DNA of 64,000 nt from Oerskovia flava (GCF_026163685.1 NZ_JAOXSR010000001.1:620001-684000), one strand, 5' to 3'; counted from the first letter of the stretch, positions 44,577-54,358 are shown. Notes: generated from the letters alone by a model not told the origin. Numbers and translations: made by a program.

Positions 44577-45155
44577 ATGCCTACCCCCACCAAGGGTCCG
44601 CGGCTCGGCGGTGGCCCGTCTCACGAGCGCCTGATCCTCGCGAACCTCGCGACCAGCCTCTTCGAGCACGGCCGCATCACGACCACGGTGACCAAGGCCA
44701 AGCGCCTGCAGCCGCTCGCCGAGCGTCTCATCACCAAGGCGAAGCGTGGTGACCTGCACTCGATCCGCCAGGTCGCCCGCGTCATCCACAACAAGACGCC
44801 GCGCCGCCCCGACCAGCCCGGTGACGCGAACACGGTCGTGCACCGTCTCGTCACGGAGATCGCCCCGGCGATGTCCGAGCGCAACGGTGGCTACACGCGC
44901 ATCACCAAGGTCGGCAACCGCAAGGGCGACAACGCCCCCATGGCCGTCATCGAGCTCGTGCTCGAGCCGGTGAGCCCTAAGCAGGCCGTCGTCCGCGAGG
45001 CGGAGAAGGCAGCCGAGCGGGACGCCAAGAAGCCGTCGAAGAAGACCGCGGCGAAGGCTGCTCCGGTCGAGGACGCGCCCGTCGAGGACGCTCCTGTCGA
45101 GGACAAGGCAGCAGACGCACCGGTCGAGGACAAGGACGAGGCCACCAAGGCCTGA
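44577..45155 (+). CDS. rplQ: 50S ribosomal protein L17 with acidic repeat tail
   Basis: A 192-residue L17. The core ([20 protein letters not shown] to about residue 130) is typical. The last 60 residues are an Ala/Lys-rich stretch, then repeats of the unit PVEDA or PVEDK. Similar tails occur in other actinobacterial L17 proteins. A strong terminator follows and ends the alpha operon. Confidence 0.96.
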   Translation: MPTPTKGPRLGGGPSHERLILANLATSLFEHGRITTTVTKAKRLQPLAERLITKAKRGDLHSIRQVARVIHNKTPRRPDQPGDANTVVHRLVTEIAPAMSERNGGYTRITKVGNRKGDNAPMAVIELVLEPVSPKQAVVREAEKAAERDAKKPSKKTAAKAAPVEDAPVEDAPVEDKAADAPVEDKDEATKA

Positions 45156-45170
45156 CTCCTCCCGCACCGA

Positions 45171-45210
45171 CGAGCAGGGCCCGGAACCGCATGGTTCCGG
45201 GCCCTGCTCG
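45171..45210 (+). terminator. Terminator after rplQ
   Basis: An 18-bp perfect inverted repeat (CGAGCAGGGCCCGGAACC and complement) with a 4-nt loop, 15 nt after the rplQ stop. It closes the alpha operon. Confidence 0.85.
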
Positions 45211-45231
45211 CGTCCCGGGACGCCCGGACCG

Positions 45232-45237
45232 TAGATT
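45232..45237 (+). promoter_or_regulatory. -10 box 6 nt before the hydrolase start (probable leaderless promoter)
   Basis: TAGATT ends 6 nt before ATG 45244, and no ribosome site is present. This spacing places the transcription start at or next to the ATG. Confidence 0.5.
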
Positions 45238-45243
45238 GGTCAG

Positions 45244-45972
45244 ATGAGCCTCCCGTTGGTCTTCGTCCACGGCGCGAGGACGTCACGGTCCATGTGGCGT
45301 GCGCAGCTCGAGGCGGCGGACCGTGCCGGTGTGCCCGCGTTGGCGGTCGATCTTCCGGGCCACGGCGAGCGGCGGGGGGAGAGGTTCACGCTCGAGGCGG
45401 CGGTCGACGCCGTGGCGTCCGGTGTCGACGACGTCGGTGGCCGTGCGCTCGTCGTCGGGCTCTCCCTGGGAGGGTACGTCGCGATCGAGCATCGTGCGCG
45501 CCGGCCCGAGCAGGTCGCGGGCCTCGTCGCGGCCGGCTGCTGCACCCCGCCACGCTCGCCGCTGCGGGCGGGCTGGTTGGTCGTGGCGCGCCGGATCGAG
45601 CGCCTGCCCGACCACGGGGCGGCCCTCAACCAGCGCCTCGTCGACCGCACCCTGAGCGTCGAGGGTGCCCGTGACGTCGGGGCGGGTGGCTTCGCGCTCG
45701 AGGTCATGGCGGACGTCCTGGAGCAGGTCGCTGCCTGCGACCCGTTGTCGGCCCTGCGCGCGGCCACGTCGCCGGTGTGGATCGTCAACGGCCGCTGGGA
45801 CCACTTCCGGACGTCGGAGCGGGCCTACCTGCGCGCCGCGGCCGGCGTTGGGGCCCCCGCCGAGCTCGTCGTCGTGCCGCGGGCGCGTCACCTGGTGAGC
45901 CTGGACGCCCCCGTCCCGTTCAACCGGGCGGTGCTCGACGCGCGGCACACGCTCGCGAGCCGGTCAGGCTGA
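45244..45972 (+). CDS. Alpha/beta hydrolase
   Basis: A 242-residue hydrolase of the esterase/lipase fold with unknown substrate. The oxyanion region is FVHGARTSRSMWRAQ. The nucleophile elbow GLSLGG holds S74. The acid is probably the Asp of NGRWDHF, and the base the His of RARHLVSLD. There is no signal peptide. Its last 9 nt overlap tail to tail with the ROK kinase gene on the other strand. It is not part of the ribosomal operon, because a terminator lies between. Confidence 0.87.
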   Translation: MSLPLVFVHGARTSRSMWRAQLEAADRAGVPALAVDLPGHGERRGERFTLEAAVDAVASGVDDVGGRALVVGLSLGGYVAIEHRARRPEQVAGLVAAGCCTPPRSPLRAGWLVVARRIERLPDHGAALNQRLVDRTLSVEGARDVGAGGFALEVMADVLEQVAACDPLSALRAATSPVWIVNGRWDHFRTSERAYLRAAAGVGAPAELVVVPRARHLVSLDAPVPFNRAVLDARHTLASRSG

Positions 45973-46755
45973 GGACGGCAGGTCCCAGGCCCGGGCGCCG
46001 CCGACGAGGGCCGCGGAGTTCGGCACGACCACGACGTCGTCTCCGAGCCGGGCGAGCACGGTCGGGGTGATCTGCCGGGAGTTGCCTCCGCCGAGGTAGA
46101 GACGGTCCCACCAGAAGACGGGCCGCAACCCGTCGACGACGGCCAGCACACGCCGTGACCACAGCCCGTTGCCGAGGCGGCGCCGTTCCGGCTCGCCGAC
46201 GTACTCGTCGTACGTCGCGCCGCGGCGAACGGGTGCGCGGGACCACTCCAGGTGCGGCGCGAGCTGCCCGCCGTGGAACAGGGCCGACCCGAGCCCGGTG
46301 CCGAGGGTGAGGACCAGCTCGAGCCCGGAGGCGGCGATGACGCCCGCTCCGTGGACCTCCGCGTCGTTGAGCACCAGAGCGGGGATCCCGAGCCGTTCGG
46401 CGACGGCGGCCCGCACGTCGAAGCTCGTCCAGGCTTCGGCGAGGGCCGGGTCGACGCGCGAGCGGGGCCCGCTGCGGGTGATGTAGTGCGGCGTGTGCAC
46501 GACGACGCCGTGGCGGATCATGCCTGGCATCCCGACGGTGACGCGGTGCGCGGCGGGCAACCGTGCCGCGATCTCCGCGATGGTCTCGACGAGCAGCGCA
46601 GGGGCCAGCGGGTACGGGGTGGGGACCCGGACGGCGGTGGCGTGCGCCGTGCCGGCCGCATCCAGCACGTTGGCCTTGATCCCGCCGCCGCCGCAGTCGA
46701 CGGCGAGCGTGCGCCGCTCGGTGGCCGGTCCCGCTGTCGGCTCCGGAGTCGTCAT
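45964..46755 (-). CDS. ROK family sugar kinase, polyphosphate glucokinase-like
   Basis: A 263-residue ASKHA-fold kinase. The phosphate-binding motif AVDCGGGGIKANVLD near residue 18 matches the DxGGxxxK pattern of polyphosphate/ATP glucokinases. VLNDAEVHGAGV holds the catalytic Asp, and LTLGTGLGSALFHGG is the second phosphate loop. The zinc cysteine cluster of typical ROK kinases is absent, as in PpgK. Glucose phosphorylation with polyphosphate or ATP is therefore the best guess. A TACTGT box (46763-46768) lies 7 nt upstream of the ATG, which suggests a leaderless mRNA. Confidence 0.78.
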   Translation of the reverse strand: MTTPEPTAGPATERRTLAVDCGGGGIKANVLDAAGTAHATAVRVPTPYPLAPALLVETIAEIAARLPAAHRVTVGMPGMIRHGVVVHTPHYITRSGPRSRVDPALAEAWTSFDVRAAVAERLGIPALVLNDAEVHGAGVIAASGLELVLTLGTGLGSALFHGGQLAPHLEWSRAPVRRGATYDEYVGEPERRRLGNGLWSRRVLAVVDGLRPVFWWDRLYLGGGNSRQITPTVLARLGDDVVVVPNSAALVGGARAWDLPSSA

Positions 46756-46781
46756 GGCAGCAACAGTAGGCGCGGACCGGC

Positions 46782-46787
46782 TAGCGT
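46782..46787 (+). promoter_or_regulatory. -10 box 8 nt before truA (probable leaderless promoter)
   Basis: TAGCGT ends 8 nt before GTG 46796, and no ribosome site is seen. The divergent kinase gene has its own box at 46763-46768 on the other strand, so the two promoters are packed into about 40 nt. Confidence 0.45.
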
Positions 46788-46795
46788 GGGATGCC

Positions 46796-47701
46796 GTGAC
46801 GAACGACGAGAGGCTGGTCCGCGTGCGGTTGGACCTCGCCTACCAGGGGACGGACTTCGCGGGCTGGGCGGTGCAACCGGGGCTGCGGACGGTGCAGGGG
46901 ACGCTCGAGAGTGGTCTGGCGACGCTCCTGCGGGGCGCGGCGCCCCGCGTCACGGTCGCGGGACGCACGGATGCCGGCGTGCACGCTCGCGGGCAGGTGG
47001 TGCACGTCGATCTCACGCCTGCGCAGTGGGACGCACTGCCCGGCCGGTCGGGGCGTTCGTCGGGCGACGCGCTCGTCGCCCGGCTCGGGGGAGTGCTCCC
47101 GTCCGACGTCGTGGTCCACCGGGCCGGGCCGGCACCCGCGGGGTTCGACGCCCGCTTCTCAGCACTCCATCGTCGCTACACGTACCGCATCGCCGACGAC
47201 GTCACGCTCCGCGACCCGCTGCGGCGCGCGTGGGTCCTGTGGCACCGGCGCCCGCTCGACGTCGAGGCGATGGGGGAGGCGATGGCCCCGCTGCGCGGGG
47301 TGCGGGACTTCGCGGCCTACTGCAAGCCCCGGCCGGGGGCGACGACCATCCGTGAGCTCCAGGAGATGCGGTGGCACCGGCCGTCGGAGGGGGTCGACGC
47401 GGGCCTCGTCGTGGCCCACGTCCGCGCCGACGCGTTCTGCCACAACATGGTGCGCGCGCTCGTGGGTGCGGCGGTCGCGGTCGGCGAGGGCCGGCGCGAC
47501 GTGACCTGGCCGGCAGAGCTCTTGTCGGCCCGGCGACGGGACGCAGGCGCCGGCGTCGTGCCTGCCCACGGGCTCGTCCTCGAAGAGGTGATCTACCCGC
47601 CGGACGACGCGCTGGCGGAACGTGCCGGACGCGTCCGGGCCCTGCGGATGGACGAGGACGTCGACGACGCCCCCGGCGGGGCACGGGTTGCCCGCACCTG
47701 A
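46796..47701 (+). CDS. truA: tRNA pseudouridine(38-40) synthase TruA
   Basis: A 301-residue enzyme that makes pseudouridine at positions 38-40 of the tRNA anticodon stem. GTG 46796 gives VTNDERLVRVRLDLAYQGTD. The catalytic Asp is D59 in GRTDAGVHARGQV; FDARFSALHRRYTYRI and FCHNMVRALVGA are further family blocks. It commonly follows rplQ in bacteria; here two other genes intervene. The frame is open upstream, but the extension lies antisense to the kinase gene. Confidence 0.95.
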   Translation: MTNDERLVRVRLDLAYQGTDFAGWAVQPGLRTVQGTLESGLATLLRGAAPRVTVAGRTDAGVHARGQVVHVDLTPAQWDALPGRSGRSSGDALVARLGGVLPSDVVVHRAGPAPAGFDARFSALHRRYTYRIADDVTLRDPLRRAWVLWHRRPLDVEAMGEAMAPLRGVRDFAAYCKPRPGATTIRELQEMRWHRPSEGVDAGLVVAHVRADAFCHNMVRALVGAAVAVGEGRRDVTWPAELLSARRRDAGAGVVPAHGLVLEEVIYPPDDALAERAGRVRALRMDEDVDDAPGGARVART

Positions 47702-47746
47702 GGTGCGACCGGGAGCCCGGTCCTCGAGGTCAGGGCTTGCTCGAGG

Positions 47747-48148
47747 TCAGGGTTCTTCGACGATGTGGACGGCGGCCTCCTCGGCGCTCGCGCCGGCCCC
47801 GTCGATCCCGGCGTCCGCCGCGTACGTGTCGTTCTCACGGCCGTCGAGCGCGTCGGCGTCGGCGACGAGCCGGCCGGCCCTGCTCGAGTCGGGGCGGTTG
47901 AGCGGGTCGTCGTCCCAGGTCTCCGGTTCCTCCTCGGCCAGCCGCTGGTCGAGGCTCTCTCCCATGGACTCCTCGAGCGCGGTCTCGCCCCAGTGGTTGC
48001 TCCGCGGGCGTTCCGGAGGGGAGTAGCCCTCGTCGAGCACGTCGGCGACGCCTCGGTCGAGGAGCGTCTCCTCGGGCTGCAGCTGGTTCATGTCGCCCTC
48101 CGAGCCGAGCGCGGGGTCGGTCCGGGTGGCTGGTGTGTCCTCGGTCAT
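47747..48148 (-). CDS. DUF5709 domain protein
   Basis: A 133-residue very acidic soluble protein with no known function. MTEDTPATRTDPALGSEG begins it at ATG 48148, with GGAGGG upstream. The pattern LLDRGVADVLDEGYSPPERPR and the block ESLDQRLAEEEPETW are the DUF5709 hallmarks. This family is widespread in Actinobacteria. The protein is probably partly disordered. It is convergent with truA and divergent from the ABC-F gene. Confidence 0.8.
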   Translation of the reverse strand: MTEDTPATRTDPALGSEGDMNQLQPEETLLDRGVADVLDEGYSPPERPRSNHWGETALEESMGESLDQRLAEEEPETWDDDPLNRPDSSRAGRLVADADALDGRENDTYAADAGIDGAGASAEEAAVHIVEEP

Positions 48149-48267
48149 CCCTCCAGCCTGGCACCAGGTCGTGCAGGCAGCACGTCGGGGGGATCGGCCA
48201 GGTAGCGGCACGGCGGTGCTCGGCAATCAGGTGGTCTGACGGGTCTCCGGGGCGCGAGGATGGACCC

Positions 48268-49968
48268 ATGGGCCACATCGACCTCCGCGACGTCAGCTAC
48301 TACCTGCCCGACGGTCGACAGCTCCTGTCGGACGTGTCCCTGCGGGTGGCGGACGGCGCCAAGGTCGCGCTCGTCGGTCCCAACGGCGCCGGCAAGACCA
48401 CCCTGCTCTCCATCGTCGCCGGTGACCTCGACGCGCACGCCGGCACCGTCGCGCGCAGCGGCGGCCTCGGTGTGATGCGCCAGCTCATCGGACGCGTCGA
48501 CGACGAGCGCACGGTGCGTGACCTGCTCGTCGACCTCGCGCAGCCCGCGATCCGCGACGCCGCGCGCGAGCTGGCCGCGGCCGAGCTCGACATCATGACG
48601 GTCGACGACACCCCCGCGCAGATGCGCTACGCGCAGGCGCTCTCGGACTGGGCGGACGTGCGGGGCTACGAGGCCGAGGCCGCGTGGGACGAGGTGACCG
48701 ACGAGGTGCTGTCTCTGCCGTTCGACTCGGCCCAGTGGCGCGAGGTGCGCACGCTCTCCGGCGGCGAGCAGAAGCGGCTGGTGCTCACGGCGCTCCTGCG
48801 CGGTCCCGAGGAGGTGCTTCTCCTCGACGAGCCGGACAACTTCCTCGACGTGCCCACCAAGCGGTGGCTCGAGGAGGCGCTCGTCGCGTCGCCCAAGACA
48901 GTGCTCTTCGTCAGTCACGACCGCGAGCTCCTGGCCCGTACGGCGACGCACGTCGCGACCGTCGAGCCGACGGCGGCCGGTGGGACGGTCTGGGTGCACG
49001 GCGGAGGGTTCGGCTCCTACGCGACGGCTCGCACCGCACGCAGGGACCGGCTGGAGGAACTGCTGCGGCGGTGGGAGGAGGAGCGCGCCCAGCTCGTGAC
49101 GCTGGTCAACACGCTGAAGAACAAGGCGGCGTTCAACGACGGCCTGGCGAGCCGCTACCAGGCCGCGCAGACACGCCTGCGCAAGTTCGAGGCGGCGGGG
49201 CCGCCCCCGGTCATGGCCCGGGAGCAGCGGGTCACGGTTCGCCTGACCGGCGGGCGCACCGCCAAGCGCGCCGTGACGTTCGACCGGCTGGAGCTGACGG
49301 GGCTCATGCGACCGTTCGACGGCGAGGTCTTCTTCGGTGAGCGCGTCGCGGTGCTGGGGTCGAACGGGTCCGGCAAGTCCCACCTCATGCGCCTCCTCGC
49401 GAGCGGCGGGTCGGACCCCGACGTGGAGCACCAGCCGGTCGGTGGTGCGGACTCCGTGCCCACCGGTGGTCTGGCCCCGGTGGCGCACACCGGTCGGGCG
49501 GTGCTGGGCTCTCGCGTCCGGCCGGGCTGGTTCGCGCAGAACCACGTGCACCCGGACCTCGTCGGGCGCACCCTGCTGGAGATCCTGCACCGAGGAGACG
49601 GCGCGCGGTCAGGCATGGGGCGCGAGCCGGCCAGCCGCGCCTTGGACCGCTACGAGCTCGTCGGCCAGGCCGAGCAGCGCTTCGAGACGCTCTCCGGCGG
49701 CCAGCAGGCACGCCTGCAGATCCTCCTCCTGGAGCTGGGCGGGGCGACCCTCCTGCTGCTCGACGAGCCCACGGACAACCTCGACCTGCACTCGGCCGAG
49801 GCGCTCGAGGAGGGCCTGGCCGCCTTCGAGGGAACCGTCGTGGCGGTCACGCACGACCGCTGGTTCGCCCGGGGCTTCGACCGGTTCCTCGTGCTCGGCG
49901 GGGACGGCGAGGTGGTGTGGTCGACCGAGCCGGTGTGGGACGTCGAGCGGGTGCAGCGGGTGCGGTAG
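48268..49968 (+). CDS. ABC-F family ATPase
   Basis: A 566-residue soluble protein with two ABC ATPase domains and no membrane part. Domain 1 has [19 protein letters not shown] and [11 protein letters not shown]; domain 2 has [20 protein letters not shown] and [14 protein letters not shown]. The charged helical linker between them (about residues 255-320) is of the kind that in ABC-F proteins reaches into the ribosomal E site. Roles in this family include ribosome rescue, translation control and antibiotic resistance. Both Walker B loops deviate from the usual DEPTNHLD. ATG 48268 was chosen because similarity begins at [16 protein letters not shown]. Confidence 0.87.
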   Translation: MGHIDLRDVSYYLPDGRQLLSDVSLRVADGAKVALVGPNGAGKTTLLSIVAGDLDAHAGTVARSGGLGVMRQLIGRVDDERTVRDLLVDLAQPAIRDAARELAAAELDIMTVDDTPAQMRYAQALSDWADVRGYEAEAAWDEVTDEVLSLPFDSAQWREVRTLSGGEQKRLVLTALLRGPEEVLLLDEPDNFLDVPTKRWLEEALVASPKTVLFVSHDRELLARTATHVATVEPTAAGGTVWVHGGGFGSYATARTARRDRLEELLRRWEEERAQLVTLVNTLKNKAAFNDGLASRYQAAQTRLRKFEAAGPPPVMAREQRVTVRLTGGRTAKRAVTFDRLELTGLMRPFDGEVFFGERVAVLGSNGSGKSHLMRLLASGGSDPDVEHQPVGGADSVPTGGLAPVAHTGRAVLGSRVRPGWFAQNHVHPDLVGRTLLEILHRGDGARSGMGREPASRALDRYELVGQAEQRFETLSGGQQARLQILLLELGGATLLLLDEPTDNLDLHSAEALEEGLAAFEGTVVAVTHDRWFARGFDRFLVLGGDGEVVWSTEPVWDVERVQRVR

Positions 49969-50008
49969 CCCTCACGGCACCGGTTCCGGCCGGGCCTGCG
50001 AGGGCTCC

Positions 50009-50014
50009 TATCCT
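50009..50014 (+). promoter_or_regulatory. -10 box 6 nt before trhO (possible leaderless promoter)
   Basis: TATCCT ends 6 nt before ATG 50021. A GGGGG run in the spacer could also act as a poor ribosome site, so leaderless initiation is likely but not certain. Confidence 0.4.
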
Positions 50015-50020
50015 GGGGGC

Positions 50021-50941
50021 ATGGCTGTCCACAAGATCGTGCTCTTCTACGCCTTCACCCCGTTGCCGGACCCGACGGCGGTCCAGCTGTGGCAGAGCGC
50101 GCTGGGCGAACGCTGGGGTCTCGTCGGCCGGGTCCTCGTCTCCGAGCACGGGATCAACGCGACGCTGGGTGGGACGGTCGAGAACCTCAAGCAGTACGTG
50201 AAGACCACCCGCCGGTACCCCGGGTTCGGGGACATCGACGTCAAGTGGTCCGACGGGACGGGCCACGACTTCCCCCGGCTGTCCGTCAAGGTCCGCCGGG
50301 AGCTGGTGAGCTTCGGCGCCGCGGACGAGCTCCGGGTGGACGGCGGCGGGGTGGTCGGCGCCGGGACGCGGCTCGCCCCCGCCGAGCTCAACGAGCTCGT
50401 GGCGCGTCGCGGCGACGACGTCGTGCTCTTCGACGGTCGGAACGCGTTCGAGGCCGCGATCGGGCGGTTCAAGGGCGCCGTCGTGCCGGACGTCGAGACC
50501 ACGCGCGACTTCGTCGCCGAGCTCGACTCAGGCCGCTACGACGACCTGAAGACCCGGCCCGTCGTCACCTACTGCACCGGTGGCGTGCGCTGCGAGGTGC
50601 TGTCCTCGCTCATGCGCTCGCGAGGGTTCGAGGAGGTCTACCAGCTCGACGGCGGGATCGTGCGCTACGGCGAGACCTTCGGCGACGCCGGGTTGTGGGA
50701 GGGCTCCCTGTACGTCTTCGACGAGCGGATGCACGTCGAGTTCGGCGAGTCCACGACGCCGCTGGGCGAGTGCCGTGAGTGCAGCGGTGCCACGGCGGGG
50801 TACGAGAACTGTGGGGACCCTGGTTGCCGCACCCTGGAGCTGTACTGCGCGGCGTGCGCACCGCTGGCCAGGGCGCGCCAGTGCGGGGAGTGCGCGCGAG
50901 CCCGACCTGGCCTGAGGACCCTGCGGTCGGCGTCACTTTGA
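50021..50941 (+). CDS. trhO: tRNA uridine(34) hydroxylase, rhodanese family
   Basis: A 306-residue TrhO (YceA type) that hydroxylates U34 of tRNA with oxygen. The N-terminal ferredoxin-like domain begins [15 protein letters not shown]. The rhodanese domain has the active cysteine C185 in [14 protein letters not shown]. The C-terminal region carries at least eight cysteines in CxxC patterns ([22 protein letters not shown]), a probable zinc site. The -35 of the rplM promoter overlaps its last codons. Confidence 0.9.
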   Translation: MAVHKIVLFYAFTPLPDPTAVQLWQSALGERWGLVGRVLVSEHGINATLGGTVENLKQYVKTTRRYPGFGDIDVKWSDGTGHDFPRLSVKVRRELVSFGAADELRVDGGGVVGAGTRLAPAELNELVARRGDDVVLFDGRNAFEAAIGRFKGAVVPDVETTRDFVAELDSGRYDDLKTRPVVTYCTGGVRCEVLSSLMRSRGFEEVYQLDGGIVRYGETFGDAGLWEGSLYVFDERMHVEFGESTTPLGECRECSGATAGYENCGDPGCRTLELYCAACAPLARARQCGECARARPGLRTLRSASL

Positions 50942-50967
50942 CCGCCCGCGCTCCGGGAAGGTACTCT
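50938..50967 (+). promoter_or_regulatory. Promoter of rplM-rpsI
   Basis: TTGACC (50938-50943) and TACTCT (50962-50967) are separated by 18 nt. The start would be near 50974, leaving a leader of about 185 nt before rplM. No known RNA motif is recognised in that leader. Confidence 0.7.
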
Positions 50968-51158
50968 GTTGAGTCGTTGTGATTCCCTTTCGACTTTCCG
51001 TCGTCACTAGCGCGCCCACTCGCTGCATGACGCGGACGCTCGATCGATGATCAGGCTCTCGGATCGTTCCGGGACGGCAGATCCACAACGACCGACCTCG
51101 TCGGCCGCAGACTCCTGCGCCGAAGAAGACACCGAAGACAGAAACGAAGGCTACGACC

Positions 51159-51602
51159 GTGCGTACGTACACTCCGAAGCCCGGCGACGTCCAGCGCGAC
51201 TGGCACGTCGTCGACGCGACCGACGTCGTCCTGGGCCGCCTGGCCACCCACGTGGCCACCCTGCTGCGTGGCAAGCACAAGGCCACCTTCGCTCCGCACG
51301 TCGACGGTGGTGACTTCGTCATCGTCATCAACGCCGGCAAGGTCGCCCTGACCGGCAACAAGCGCGAGCAGAAGTTGGCCTACAGCCACTCCGGCTACCC
51401 GGGTGGTCTGCGTGCTGTCGCCTACGGCGACCTGCTCGAGAAGCACCCTGAGCGTGCGGTGGAGAAGGCCGTGCGCGGCATGATCCCCAAGACCTCGCTC
51501 GGCCGTGCCCAGCTCGGCAAGCTCCACGTCTACGCAGGCGCTGAGCACCCGCACGCGGCCCAGCAGCCGCAGCCGTTCGAGATCACCCAGGTCGCGCAGT
51601 AA
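51159..51602 (+). CDS. rplM: 50S ribosomal protein L13
   Basis: A 147-residue L13. GTG 51159 gives [20 protein letters not shown]; the [20 protein letters not shown] block is typical. Paired with rpsI as in nearly all bacteria. Confidence 0.98.
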   Translation: MRTYTPKPGDVQRDWHVVDATDVVLGRLATHVATLLRGKHKATFAPHVDGGDFVIVINAGKVALTGNKREQKLAYSHSGYPGGLRAVAYGDLLEKHPERAVEKAVRGMIPKTSLGRAQLGKLHVYAGAEHPHAAQQPQPFEITQVAQ

Positions 51603-51649
51603 TCGCCTTCGGGCGTAGCGGACAGAATAAGGACGCGAGGACACCACCA

Positions 51650-52138
51650 GTGGCCGAGACCACCGTCGACATCGACACGCTGGACGACGAAACCCCCAGC
51701 ACCTACACCTCTGAGACCACGGCCCCCTCGGGCCGCGGCCAGAGCATCACCGCGCCGGCCCAGGCCCTGGGACGCCGCAAGGAGGCGATCGCCCGCGTTC
51801 GCCTCGTGCCCGGCACCGGACAGTGGAAGATCAACGGCCGGACCCTCGAGGGGTACTTCCCCAACAAGGTCCACCAGCAGCTGGTCAACTCCCCGCTCAA
51901 GCTCGTCGACGTCGAGGGTCGCTTCGACGTCGTCGCCCGGATCACCGGTGGCGGCAGCTCGGGTCAGGCCGGCGCGCTGCGTCTCGGCATCGCCCGTGCG
52001 CTCAACGAGATCGACGCCGAGCACAACCGCCCGGCGCTGAAGAAGGCCGGCTTCCTGACCCGCGACGCACGCGTCGTGGAGCGCAAGAAGGCCGGGCTCA
52101 AGAAGGCCCGCAAGGCTCCGCAGTACTCCAAGCGCTGA
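51650..52138 (+). CDS. rpsI: 30S ribosomal protein S9
   Basis: A 162-residue S9 whose C-terminal tail touches the P-site tRNA. The start is GTG 51650. The first 35 residues are a Thr/Asp-rich tail before the core at [20 protein letters not shown]. The basic end [12 protein letters not shown] is intact. A long hairpin terminator follows. Confidence 0.98.
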   Translation: MAETTVDIDTLDDETPSTYTSETTAPSGRGQSITAPAQALGRRKEAIARVRLVPGTGQWKINGRTLEGYFPNKVHQQLVNSPLKLVDVEGRFDVVARITGGGSSGQAGALRLGIARALNEIDAEHNRPALKKAGFLTRDARVVERKKAGLKKARKAPQYSKR

Positions 52139-52150
52139 CCTAGCGCTTGC

Positions 52151-52208
52151 CAGGCGGCCATCCGGTGGCGCCGTGGATCTGTTCCACGGCGCTGCGGATG
52201 GTCGCCTG
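52151..52208 (+). terminator. Long hairpin terminator after rpsI
   Basis: The outer arms CAGGCGGCCATCCG (52151-52164) and CGGATGGTCGCCTG (52195-52208) pair over 14 bp with one G-U. The inner arms GCGCCGTGGA and TCCACGGCGC (52168-52177, 52183-52192) add 10 bp around a 5-nt loop. TGTGGTTTT follows. Hairpin and T-run together make a convincing intrinsic terminator. Confidence 0.85.
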
Positions 52209-52295
52209 TGTGGTTTTCGGAGTGCCGCACGCATAGCCGTGCGTGTCGGCGGTACGGGCGCACGTTCATGGTGCGGCCGGTGAGGAAGGATGGCG

Positions 52296-53660
52296 ATGGG
52301 ACGACTCTTCGGCACAGATGGTGTGCGAGGCCTTGCGAACAAGGACGTCACGGCAGAGCTCGCGCTCGACCTCGGCGTAGCCGCCGCGCACGTGCTCGGC
52401 GCTTCGGGCGAGTTCGAGGGCCACCGGCCGCGCGCCGTCGTCGGTCGGGACCCCCGGGCATCGGGAGAGTTCCTGAGCGCCGCGGTCGCGGCGGGACTGG
52501 CCAGCGCGGGGGTGGACGTCGTCAACCTCGGTGTGGTGCCGACCCCCGCGGTCGCGTACCTCACGGGTGCGCTCGGCGTGGACCTCGGGGTGATGATCTC
52601 CGCGTCGCACAACCCGATGCCCGACAACGGGATCAAGTTCTTCGCCCGTGGCGGGGTCAAGCTCGACGACGCCGTCGAGGACGCCATCGAGCAGCGCCTC
52701 GGTGAGCACTGGGACCGGCCGACAGGTGCCGCCGTCGGCAGGATGTCCACCGACACCGGCCAGTCGGGCGCCGCCTACGTCCGCCATCTCGTCGAGAGCA
52801 TCGGCGGGAGCGACGACTCCGCCCCGCTGACCGGCCTGCGCATCGCGGTCGACTGCGCGAACGGCGCGGCGAGCGAGGTCGGCCCGGCCGCCCTGCGCGC
52901 AGCAGGCGCCGACGTCGTCGTCATCAACGCGAGCCCGGACGGTCGCAACATCAACGAGAAGTGCGGGTCGACCCACCCGGAGCAGCTGCAGGCGGTCGTG
53001 GTCGCCTCGGAGGCGGACTTCGGGGTGGCGTTCGACGGTGACGCCGATCGTTGCCTGGCCGTGGATCACGCCGGTGTCCTCGTGGACGGCGACCAGATCA
53101 TGGGCGTCCTCGCGCTCGCGCTGAAGGACGCCGGCCGGCTGGCGCAGGACACTCTCGTCGTGACCGTCATGAGCAACCTCGGGTTGCTGCTCGCGATGCG
53201 CGACGCCGGAGTCCGGACCGTCCAGGCGGGCGTCGGTGACCGGTACGTGCTCGAGGAGATGCGGGCCGGGGCGTTCACGCTCGGCGGCGAGCAGTCCGGG
53301 CACATCATCATGTCCGACTACGCGACGACAGGGGACGGCGTCCTCACGGCCCTGCACCTCGCGGCGCGCGTCCAGCAGACCGGCCAGAAGCTCGCCGACC
53401 TCGCCGCGGTCGTGCAACGTCTCCCGCAGACCTTGCAGAACGTGGCGGGCGTCGACAAGGCGCGCGCCGGCACCGACGAGGTGCTCCGCGAGGCGGTCGC
53501 GCGCGCGGAGCAGGCGCTCGGGGACACGGGGCGGGTGCTGCTGCGCCCCTCCGGGACCGAGGCGCTGGTCCGGGTCATGGTCGAGGCCTCGACGCAGCAC
53601 CAGGCCGACGAGGTCGCCGCCGACCTCGCCGGTGTCGTCCGCGAGCGACTCGCGCTGTGA
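52296..53660 (+). CDS. glmM: Phosphoglucosamine mutase
   Basis: A 454-residue enzyme that interconverts glucosamine-6-P and glucosamine-1-P for cell-wall UDP-GlcNAc. The phosphoserine is S104 in [11 protein letters not shown]. The metal loop [11 protein letters not shown] and the C-terminal phosphate-binding block [14 protein letters not shown] are present. ATG 52296 is preferred to ATG 52290 because GAGGAAGG is correctly spaced for it. The stop overlaps def by 4 nt. glmS lies 3 kb downstream. Confidence 0.96.
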   Translation: MGRLFGTDGVRGLANKDVTAELALDLGVAAAHVLGASGEFEGHRPRAVVGRDPRASGEFLSAAVAAGLASAGVDVVNLGVVPTPAVAYLTGALGVDLGVMISASHNPMPDNGIKFFARGGVKLDDAVEDAIEQRLGEHWDRPTGAAVGRMSTDTGQSGAAYVRHLVESIGGSDDSAPLTGLRIAVDCANGAASEVGPAALRAAGADVVVINASPDGRNINEKCGSTHPEQLQAVVVASEADFGVAFDGDADRCLAVDHAGVLVDGDQIMGVLALALKDAGRLAQDTLVVTVMSNLGLLLAMRDAGVRTVQAGVGDRYVLEEMRAGAFTLGGEQSGHIIMSDYATTGDGVLTALHLAARVQQTGQKLADLAAVVQRLPQTLQNVAGVDKARAGTDEVLREAVARAEQALGDTGRVLLRPSGTEALVRVMVEASTQHQADEVAADLAGVVRERLAL

Positions 53661-54358
53661 CCGGCGGCTCTCGGCCGGCCGGTGCGGACCGAGCGCTCGG
53701 TGACGAGAGCGCCGAGCTCGGGGTCGACGTCGAGCTCCGGGATGCCGTGGCGACGTACCTGCAGGGGTTCGAGGACGGAGTGCTGCCGATCGTCCAGGCC
53801 GGCAACCCCGTCCTGCGGACGCCGTCGGTGCCCTACACCGGACAGCTCGGCGACGTGCTGGAGGACCTCCTCGAGGCGATGCGCCGGACCATGCTCGCGG
53901 CTCCGGGTGTCGGCCTGGCCGCACCGCAGATCGGCATCGGGCTGGCGATCGCGGTCGTCCAGGACCCGGGCCTGCCCGTCGAGGACCCGGACGACGAGCG
54001 TGAGCGCGTCCCGGTGCCGTACCGCGTCCTGATCAACCCGCGGTACGAGGCCGTCGGCACCGAGCAGCGTGCCTTCTTCGAGGGCTGCCTGAGCGTGCAG
54101 GGCTGGCAGGCCGTGGTCAACCGGCACCGCGCGGTCCGGCTGACAGGGCGCGACGAGCTCGGCGTCGAGATCGACGAGGTCCTCACCGGCTGGCCGGCGC
54201 GCATCGTGCAGCACGAGACGGACCACCTGCGCGGCGAGCTGTACCTCGACCACGCGGAGCTGCGGTCCCTGTCGTCCAACGACAACCTGGCGCGGTACTG
54301 GGCGGACGACCCCGACCCGTCCCGCGCCGCGCACGTGCTGGGCTTCGCGACCACCTGA
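53657..54358 (+). CDS. def: Peptide deformylase
   Basis: A 233-residue metalloenzyme that removes the formyl group from new proteins. The three motifs are [21 protein letters not shown] with C144, and QHETDHLRG with H186, E187 and H190. About 45 residues precede the usual start of the fold. The GTG start overlaps the glmM stop, suggesting coupling. It complements the methionine aminopeptidase encoded at 40709. Confidence 0.95.
   Translation: MTGGSRPAGADRALGDESAELGVDVELRDAVATYLQGFEDGVLPIVQAGNPVLRTPSVPYTGQLGDVLEDLLEAMRRTMLAAPGVGLAAPQIGIGLAIAVVQDPGLPVEDPDDERERVPVPYRVLINPRYEAVGTEQRAFFEGCLSVQGWQAVVNRHRAVRLTGRDELGVEIDEVLTGWPARIVQHETDHLRGELYLDHAELRSLSSNDNLARYWADDPDPSRAAHVLGFATT

Noticed and set aside
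46493-46795. N-terminal extension of TruA
   Set aside because: The 101 extra codons lie antisense to the kinase gene and lack similarity; TruA begins normally at GTG 46796.
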